Positions 17,436 to 22,986 of a stretch of 22,986 bases of DNA are shown here, piece after piece. Numbering within the stretch: position 1 is the stretch's first letter; each line of letters starts with the position of its first letter. The translations under genes and the position numbers were made by a program. The notes under the pieces were generated by a model. The model was not told the origin of the DNA, searched no databases, and was given only the letters and a program-made list of their open reading frames with translations. Source of the DNA: CALFUK01 sp964450495. GTDB lineage: Bacteria > Bacteroidota > Bacteroidia > Chitinophagales > Saprospiraceae. The stretch lies in NCBI GenBank assembly GCA_964450495.1, contig CAYVFU010000077.1:1-22986 (forward strand), in the 5' to 3' direction.

Positions 17436-17455
17436 CAAGGGGTCATGGCCCCTTG
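17436..17455. other. GC-rich hairpin of unknown role
   Basis: CAAGGGG and CCCCTTG form a perfect 7-bp stem around the loop TCATGG. It is the most GC-rich spot in an otherwise AT-rich intergenic region. No U-tract follows on either strand and no transcript is expected to end here, so an ordinary terminator is unlikely. It may be a protein-binding site or a structured leader of the right-hand gene. Confidence 0.4.
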
Positions 17456-17700
17456 TGGTCAGAGCATTAGAGTAAGTCATTAGTCAATTACACCTGTCGT
17501 CTAACCGTTACTGTCAGATAACATACAATTATTAAACTTTGTAATACTACAACTAACAATTTATCAAGAGAATTTATCGTTACACAAGTACGTCTACAAC
17601 TGTGTGAAAATCATGCGCTTAAAGAAACTAATTTCTACAGTAAAAAGTTTAAAAAAAGCGTAATCTACTTCAAACCGGCTAAGCTGTATCTAACACAAAT

Positions 17701-17723
17701 CATTGGTTATTTCATTGGTTATT
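17701..17723 (+). repeat. Direct repeat before the start codon at 17736
   Basis: CATTGGTTATT occurs twice with a period of 12 nt (17701-17711 and 17713-17723), ending 12 nt before the ATG. This may be a binding site or a chance duplication. Confidence 0.5.
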
Positions 17724-17735
17724 AATTTAAGCAAT

Positions 17736-20700
17736 ATGAAAAAGTTTGTATTATTTTTCAGCATAATCTTCTTAACTCAAAGCATTCCTTCATTCGCTCA
17801 ATATTTTGGTAAAAACAAACCAAGGTACAAAGGCTTTGATTTCAACGTAAAGGAGACTCCTCATTTTGATGTCTATTACTATTTAAAAAATGAAGACCTC
17901 ATTAATCGCGTTTCTCAAATGACAGAGCAATGGTATGATTTGCATCAGGCAATTACTCACGATACCATTGACTTTAAGAATCCAATAATATTCTATAATA
18001 ATCATGCTGAATTCCAACAGACTAACACCATCTCAGGTGCTATTGGTGTAGGTACAGGTGGTGTGACTGAGGCATTTAAAAACAGAGTGATCATGCCACT
18101 CACTTTTACTAACCAACAAACCAATCAAGTCCTGGGACACGAGTTAGTACATGCTTTTCAGTTTAACATGGTCATAAGAGGAGACTCTACAAACCTGCAG
18201 TCCCTTAGCAACCTACCACTATGGATTGTCGAAGGGATGGCCGAGTACATGTCGATCGGGCGGGTCGATCCTTTTACTGCTATGTGGATGAGAGATGCCA
18301 TCATACATGACGACTTACCTGATTTTAAAAAGATGGCAAGTCCCAAATATTTTCCTTACCGCTATGGTCAGGCAGCCTGGTCATATCTCACTGGTAGATA
18401 TGGCGATGATGTCATCCAACCATTATTTACAGAAACTGCCAAGTATGGTTTGGAAACTGCAACGCAACTTGTGCTCGGTACAAATATAGAATCGGTAGGA
18501 GGAGAATTTAAGACTGCACTAGAGACATATTACGAACCATTTCTCCGAGATAAAAAAGAAAATGTACACGGCAAAAAATTAATTTCCAAGGAAAATAGTG
18601 GTCGTATAAATGTTTCTCCAACCTTAAGTCCAAGTGGAAAATATGTGGTCTTCTTATCTGAAAAAGATCTCTTTTCTACAGACCTGTTTTTGGCAGATGC
18701 CAGAACAGGAGAAATATTAAGTAAGCTGGCAAGTACAATCAAAGATACAGATTTAGATGCCTTTAATTATTTAGAATCTGCTGGTACTTGGTCTCCGAAT
18801 AGTAAGGAATTCGCTTTTGTTGCATTCAAAAAGGGTCGAAATGTTATTGTGATTAAAGAGGCATTAAGCGGCAACGATGTTGCTACAATTGAAGTCCCAG
18901 GTGTACCTGCAGTGGCAAATCCTGTATGGCATCCCAATGGAAAAGAAATTGTCGTTGTTGGTTTAGTCGAAGGACAAACGGATCTATATAGCTATAACAT
19001 AAAGTCTGGTAAAGTATCCCAGTTGACTAATGATATGTACGCTGAAATACAACCGGCATTCTCTGCAGAAGGAGACAAGTTGCTATTCAGTTATGACAAA
19101 CGCAGTGTCGTAGAAGGTAGAACTCATGGGAAATATACGTTCGACCTTGCTGTCATGGATTACGCAAGCACAACTATTAAAACTCTTGATGTCTTTACTG
19201 GTGCGGATAATTTAAATCCGGTTTTTGATCATGAAGGAAACATCTACTTCTATTCTGACAGAGATGGCTATAGAAATTTATACAACTATAAATTTGATAC
19301 AGATGAAGTATTTCAAATGACTGACTTATTGTCAGGCATTAGTGGCATCACAAGGTACTCGCCAGCGATCACTTCCTCAACTAAACGTGATCGAGTTATT
19401 TTTACCCATTATGACAACCACAGTTATGTCTTATATCAAGCTGATCAAGGTGACTTACTAAATAAATCTGTAGACAAAGATGCTGTGGATTTTGCTGCTG
19501 GTACTTTGCCTATTATTGGTTTAGATAAATTGGATATTGTCAATCGAAACTTAAATAACATTGACAACATCAGAACAACTGATGTCAGTGAATTCAGACA
19601 AAAGGAATACGAGCCCAAATTTAGACTTGACTATGTTGGTGGAGGCGGTGGAGTTGGTGTTTCAAATTCTACATTTGGCAATTATACTGGACTACAAGGT
19701 GGTGTAGATATGATTTTTAGTGACCTTCTCGGGAACAATCAAATTTTTACACAGCTAGCTCTAAACGGTTCTTTTCTTGATATTGGAGGACAAGTACAAT
19801 ATCTAAATCGCAAAAACAGATTGGCTTATGGTGGTGGCATTAGTTTTATCCCACAACGTACTGGATTCCGAAATCAGTTCATTGACGAACTTGTGATAGA
19901 TAATCAATCAATTCCTGTACTGGTAGATCAGATAAATTTACTTCGCATTTATAATGCTGCCGTGAATGGGTTCTTACATTTTCCATTATCCACAACCAGA
20001 CGTTTTGAAGCAGGTGGAAGTGTTGGTAGACAATTTTTTCGTTTGGATGAACAGAATAATTATTACAATCAAAATTTGTTTTTTATTGGTTCAGAAAGCG
20101 AAAAAGTAGATGTCGGTGATGAGATACGTTTTAACCAATTTTTTAATGTCACCAAAGGAAATACTGCTTCATTTAATGTAGCCTATGTAGAAGATAATTC
20201 TTCCTTTGGCTTGACATATTCTCCTTATCAGGGACACAGAATGAGAATCCAATTCGAACAAAATTATGGTATCAATAACTATTCTGGTGTGCTTGCAGAT
20301 GTACGAAAATATGTGTGGTTAAAACCCGTAAGTTTAGCATTCAGAGGTTTAGGGTATGCTAGATTTGAGAATAACACAAATACCATTTTTCCTATATATG
20401 CAGGTAATATGGGCTTCATCAGAGGTTATGATTTTGTCTTTGGTGGACAACTTGAAAATCCAATTGGTGGTGCGAATGGCATCAACATCAATCAAGTGAT
20501 TGGATCAAAGATAGGTATGTTTAATGCGGAGCTTCGACTACCTTTTACAGGACCAAAACAATTGGCGCTGATTGGCTCTAATTTTTTACTCTCCGATATA
20601 AATATCTTTTTTGATGGTGGTGTAGTCTTTGATGAATTTTCTCATTTATCTGATGGTGAACCGATTGTAAACGCTGAGGGGGTGACTGAGTTTTTGAAGC

Positions 20701-20837
20701 CTACTTTTGCTTCTAGTGTTGGCGTATCTGCCAGAGTCAATTTATTAGGAGCTATAATAGTGGAACCATATTTTGCTTGGCCATTGCAAGAAAATACGAG
20801 AATGCAATTTGGATTGAATTTTATTCCTGGGTGGTAA
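17736..20837 (+). CDS. Zinc-protease-like / TolB-like beta-propeller / outer-membrane barrel fusion protein
   Basis: The 1033-residue protein begins with a signal peptide (MKKFVLFFSIIFLTQSIPSFAQ), which fixes the start at 17736; an upstream TTG at 17703 would only add residues ahead of it. Residues about 40-270 are a gluzincin-like peptidase: HELVH at 135-139 gives two His ligands and the catalytic Glu136, and Glu166 in WIVEGMAEY is the likely third ligand. Residues about 294-530 hold at least five PD40/TolB-like propeller repeats (for example SPSGKYVVFLS, HPNGKEIVVVG, YFYSDRDGYRNLY). From about 627 on, Gly/aromatic alternating strands form a predicted barrel that ends in LNFIPGW. Such proteins are often annotated 'Tol biopolymer transport' because of the propeller alone. 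An outer-membrane-anchored protease is the likely role; its target is unknown. Confidence 0.85.
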   Translation: MKKFVLFFSIIFLTQSIPSFAQYFGKNKPRYKGFDFNVKETPHFDVYYYLKNEDLINRVSQMTEQWYDLHQAITHDTIDFKNPIIFYNNHAEFQQTNTISGAIGVGTGGVTEAFKNRVIMPLTFTNQQTNQVLGHELVHAFQFNMVIRGDSTNLQSLSNLPLWIVEGMAEYMSIGRVDPFTAMWMRDAIIHDDLPDFKKMASPKYFPYRYGQAAWSYLTGRYGDDVIQPLFTETAKYGLETATQLVLGTNIESVGGEFKTALETYYEPFLRDKKENVHGKKLISKENSGRINVSPTLSPSGKYVVFLSEKDLFSTDLFLADARTGEILSKLASTIKDTDLDAFNYLESAGTWSPNSKEFAFVAFKKGRNVIVIKEALSGNDVATIEVPGVPAVANPVWHPNGKEIVVVGLVEGQTDLYSYNIKSGKVSQLTNDMYAEIQPAFSAEGDKLLFSYDKRSVVEGRTHGKYTFDLAVMDYASTTIKTLDVFTGADNLNPVFDHEGNIYFYSDRDGYRNLYNYKFDTDEVFQMTDLLSGISGITRYSPAITSSTKRDRVIFTHYDNHSYVLYQADQGDLLNKSVDKDAVDFAAGTLPIIGLDKLDIVNRNLNNIDNIRTTDVSEFRQKEYEPKFRLDYVGGGGGVGVSNSTFGNYTGLQGGVDMIFSDLLGNNQIFTQLALNGSFLDIGGQVQYLNRKNRLAYGGGISFIPQRTGFRNQFIDELVIDNQSIPVLVDQINLLRIYNAAVNGFLHFPLSTTRRFEAGGSVGRQFFRLDEQNNYYNQNLFFIGSESEKVDVGDEIRFNQFFNVTKGNTASFNVAYVEDNSSFGLTYSPYQGHRMRIQFEQNYGINNYSGVLADVRKYVWLKPVSLAFRGLGYARFENNTNTIFPIYAGNMGFIRGYDFVFGGQLENPIGGANGININQVIGSKIGMFNAELRLPFTGPKQLALIGSNFLLSDINIFFDGGVVFDEFSHLSDGEPIVNAEGVTEFLKPTFASSVGVSARVNLLGAIIVEPYFAWPLQENTRMQFGLNFIPGW

Positions 20838-21010
20838 AGTAGTCGCAATGGTATCGACGGATGGATTTATCAAAAAATCAAACAAAGAAATTAATGATTC
20901 TTTCGTGGAAACATGCACGCACAATGTATTGTAAAATGATAGTTCATTAGTTAACAGCATTTAAGAAAAATCTAAACCTAAAGTAATTTTACAGTTTATA
21001 CCGATCATTT

Positions 21011-21042
21011 TTTGTTGATCCAACTGTAATGTTATTAATTTG
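21011..21042 (+). promoter_or_regulatory. Likely promoter of the aldolase gene
   Basis: TTTG (21011-21014) and TTAATTTG (21035-21042) are 20 nt apart, close to the Bacteroidota -33/-7 pattern with one mismatch (TT for TA). The implied start of transcription, about 21047-21050, lies downstream of the ATG at 21029 and supports translation from 21065. Confidence 0.5.
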
Positions 21043-21064
21043 CGCTACAATTCAAGATATAGAC

Positions 21065-21733
21065 ATGGCTAGATTTTCGAAGTTAACCGTATTGCAGACA
21101 TTGGCGGACCAAGGAATGATTCCTTTATTCTATAATGCAGATCTCGATTTGTGTAAAAATGTATTGACTGCTGTATATAAAGGTGGCGCACGATCATTAG
21201 AATTTACGAATCGTGGTGATTATGCTCATGAGACATTTGGTGAGCTCACAAAGTTCTGTGCAAAAGAATTACCAGAATTAATTTTAGGTATAGGTTCTGT
21301 AGTGGATGCAGGAACTGCTGCCTTGTATATGCAACTAGGTGCAAACTTTATTGTCTCTGCCAGTTTCAGAGAGGATATCGCAAGAGCTTGTAATCGTCGT
21401 AAGGTGCCTTACATGCCAGGTTGTGGTACCTTGACTGAGATAGGACAAGCAGAAGAAATGGGTTGTGATATAGTCAAATTATTTCCTGGCAGTGTATATG
21501 GGCCAGGATTCGTTAAGGCAATCAAAGGACCGCAGCCATGGACAACGATCATGCCCACAGGAGGTGTTGCTCCTACTGAAGAAAATCTAAGTGCTTGGAT
21601 CAATGCTGGTGTAACATGTGTAGGGATGGGCTCAAAATTGGTGAGTAAAGATCTTTTGGCAAAAGGAGACTTCGCCACTTTAGAAGAGAACACAAGAGCG
21701 GCATTAAATCTAATTGAGAAATTAAGAAAATAA
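21065..21733 (+). CDS. eda: Bifunctional KDPG/KHG aldolase
   Basis: This 222-residue class I aldolase splits 2-keto-3-deoxy-6-phosphogluconate into pyruvate and glyceraldehyde 3-phosphate (Entner-Doudoroff and uronate pathways); many members also act on 4-hydroxy-2-oxoglutarate. Residues visible are Glu46 in SLEFTNRG (acid-base), Lys138 in DIVKLFPGS (Schiff base), the PGCGTLTE loop at 118-125 and the phosphate-binding MPTGGV at 163-168. The PGCGTLTE and EFTNRG variants differ from the enterobacterial PGVATPTE and EVTLRT but look like the Bacteroidota branch. I chose ATG 21065 (MARFSKLTV) rather than 21029 because of the promoter at 21011-21042 and the usual N-terminus. No KDG kinase gene is adjacent, so its pathway here is open. 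Confidence 0.9.
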   Translation: MARFSKLTVLQTLADQGMIPLFYNADLDLCKNVLTAVYKGGARSLEFTNRGDYAHETFGELTKFCAKELPELILGIGSVVDAGTAALYMQLGANFIVSASFREDIARACNRRKVPYMPGCGTLTEIGQAEEMGCDIVKLFPGSVYGPGFVKAIKGPQPWTTIMPTGGVAPTEENLSAWINAGVTCVGMGSKLVSKDLLAKGDFATLEENTRAALNLIEKLRK

Positions 21734-21796
21734 GTACTTCCCTTTTTGACTAAACGCATTAGGCATCAAAATCTGTTGCAATCAATACGAAATTGA

Positions 21797-21804
21797 TACT
21801 TTTA
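21797..21804 (+). promoter_or_regulatory. Possible -7 element of lgt
   Basis: TACTTTTA differs from TAnnTTTG at the last base; a TTG at 21776-21778 is 18 nt upstream. An inverted repeat ATCAAT-ACGAA-ATTGAT (21781-21797) lies between the two boxes. The implied transcript would be almost leaderless, so co-transcription with the aldolase 75 nt upstream is an equal alternative. Confidence 0.25.
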
Positions 21805-21808
21805 CACT

Positions 21809-22986
21809 ATGTATCCAGATTTATCCTATTTCTTACATGACGTATTTGGCACCAACCCAGATAACTGGACAAGTGTATTTAAGACATTTGGCTTGTTTTT
21901 GGGAATGACTTTTTTTGTGGCAGCAATTGTCATGTATAAAGAGTTGAAGAGGAAAGAGGAAGAAGGGTTTCTTCATCCCAAACTCGTGGATATCTCTAGT
22001 TCAAAAAGAAAACTGTGGTTTGATATTTTCGTGAACAGCTTCATTGGTGCTTTTTTCGCCTTCAAATTACCATACATTATCCAACATTTTGAAGCCTTTA
22101 AAGATGATGCCGCTGGTACTGTTTTTTCATCCAAAGGTAATTTACTTACAGGGATTATTGGATTTGTTGTTTTATTTGGACTTCATTATTGGCAGAGCAA
22201 AAATGCATTATCCGCTGAGGCTTCAACTGCAAAAAAGAAAGTCTACCCACATCAACGAGTTACAGACATCGTGTTTGTAGCAGCGTTATTTGGTATACTT
22301 GGTGCACGCTTGTTTTCTATTTTAGAAAATCTAGACTCCTTTTGGCAAGATCCAATGGGACAATTATTATCTGGCAGTGGTCTCACCATTTATGGGGGAT
22401 TCATACTTGGACTGGGAGCTTTATATATATACATACGAAGAGCAAATATTCCTGTACTTCACTTTCTAGATGCTTTGGCTTTGTCCTATATTATTGGCTA
22501 TATGATTGGAAGATTGGGCTGTCATTTTTCAGGTGATGGTGATTGGGGAATAGTTGCTGCTGCTCAGCCATCTTGGTGGTTTTTACCAGACTGGGCATGG
22601 GCTTATGAGTATCCGCATAATGTTGCAGATTTTTACCAACGTGGTCCTAAACTTGACGGTTGTGAATGGAAGTTTTGTACCTATTTAGATCCAAAAGTAT
22701 ACCCGACTCCGATTTGGGAATCAGCAGTAAACTTAATCGCATTTTGTGTTTTCTGGGGCTACCGGAAAAAATTTAAAGTTGCTGGTATGTTAACTGCCGT
22801 TTATTTCATCTTTAATGGCGCACAACGTTGGTGGATCGAAACGCTTCGAGTCAATGAACGCTATGATTATTTGGGCTTGAATTGGTCGCAAGCGCAGTAC
22901 ATAGGAGCCGTCATGATCATATTGGGGATTATTGGAGTTTTCTTTATGAGCCGAAGAGATCCAGATGTCCCTAATCTAAAACCTAG
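21809..22986 (+). CDS. lgt: Prolipoprotein diacylglyceryl transferase, 3' end cut by the window
   Basis: The frame is open from the ATG at 21809 to the window end (392 complete codons), so the stop is missing. Lgt moves a diacylglyceryl group from phosphatidylglycerol to the lipobox cysteine of pre-lipoproteins in the inner membrane, the first step of lipoprotein maturation. The protein has several hydrophobic helices (about 25-43, 70-91, 112-128, 151-171, 192-209, 216-233, 305-317, 325-336, 363-380), the signature GRLGCHFSGDGDWG (234-247), YPTPIWESA (298-306) matching the usual HPxQLYE block, and RWWIETLRVNERY (340-352). The GC-SGDGDWG form replaces the proteobacterial GNFxNGExWG, as I recall for Bacteroidota Lgt. 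It is larger than the E. coli enzyme (about 290), mainly through the 44-150 and 248-297 segments. Confidence 0.92.
   Translation, partial: MYPDLSYFLHDVFGTNPDNWTSVFKTFGLFLGMTFFVAAIVMYKELKRKEEEGFLHPKLVDISSSKRKLWFDIFVNSFIGAFFAFKLPYIIQHFEAFKDDAAGTVFSSKGNLLTGIIGFVVLFGLHYWQSKNALSAEASTAKKKVYPHQRVTDIVFVAALFGILGARLFSILENLDSFWQDPMGQLLSGSGLTIYGGFILGLGALYIYIRRANIPVLHFLDALALSYIIGYMIGRLGCHFSGDGDWGIVAAAQPSWWFLPDWAWAYEYPHNVADFYQRGPKLDGCEWKFCTYLDPKVYPTPIWESAVNLIAFCVFWGYRKKFKVAGMLTAVYFIFNGAQRWWIETLRVNERYDYLGLNWSQAQYIGAVMIILGIIGVFFMSRRDPDVPNLKP

Larger units (their letters stand above)
17228..17735. other. 508-nt divergent intergenic region between clpB and the protease-propeller-barrel gene
   Basis: No gene is seen. 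The region should hold promoters for both flanking genes. It contains a -7-like element for clpB (17267-17274), a short hairpin TCCTCC-AAAC-GGAGGA (17355-17370), a GC-rich hairpin (17436-17455) and a short direct repeat before the right-hand gene. No CIRCE-type heat-shock element was found. Confidence 0.6.

Noticed and set aside
17703..17735. TTG start giving 11 extra residues on the protease-propeller-barrel protein
   Set aside because: The ATG at 17736 begins a normal signal peptide, and the extra stretch is encoded by the direct repeat.
22044..22536. Plus-strand frames of 78 and 64 codons inside the lgt region
   Set aside because: They overlap the Lgt reading frame, which carries the family motifs along its length.
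1..22986. CRISPR arrays, tRNA or rRNA genes, insertion sequences, phage or defence genes
   Set aside because: No regularly spaced repeats, cloverleaf-like sequences, transposase or phage motifs were seen in reading both strands.

Overview
The window looks like part of a marine or freshwater member of the Bacteroidota, probably close to the Saprospiraceae. It is AT-rich, has three TonB-dependent receptors with carboxypeptidase-like N-terminal domains, a GLPGLI-family protein, a secreted protein with a C-terminal domain of the Bacteroidota 'coathanger stack' (GCx-COOH) type, Bacteroidota-style promoter motifs (TAnnTTTG) and few Shine-Dalgarno sequences. A run of exactly 100 N shows that this is a scaffold from a draft or metagenome assembly.

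Left part (1-8.5 kb): a TonB-dependent receptor of unknown substrate (+) converges on a two-gene minus-strand unit made of an outer-membrane beta-barrel receptor followed by a GLPGLI protein. Upstream of these, also on the minus strand, NAD kinase (nadK) is followed by a small two-helix membrane protein of unknown function. A 15-nt palindrome abuts the nadK start codon.

Middle (8.5-14.4 kb): divergent from nadK, a TPP riboswitch with its own promoter motif precedes a TonB-dependent receptor, which is therefore very likely a thiamin (or thiamin-precursor) importer. Its leader contains a potential alternative helix that would break the aptamer and is followed by a short U-run, and a second 11-bp hairpin just before the start codon. 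A secreted M24 (Xaa-Pro-type) metallopeptidase converges on it. After the assembly gap comes a secreted protein built from two lamin-tail-like repeats of exactly 163 residues each and the putative sorting domain. A strong two-way terminator separates it from clpB.

Right part (14.4-23 kb): clpB (minus, with an unusual lysine-rich tail) is divergent from a large surface or periplasmic protein that joins a zinc-protease-like domain, a TolB-like beta-propeller and a predicted outer-membrane barrel. A KDPG/KHG aldolase and the 5' part of lgt (lipoprotein maturation, running off the window end) follow.

Most genes are envelope or housekeeping functions. I see no defence system, CRISPR array, phage, transposon, tRNA or rRNA. 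The points most worth following are the TPP riboswitch expression platform, the duplicated lamin-tail protein and the protease-propeller-barrel fusion.
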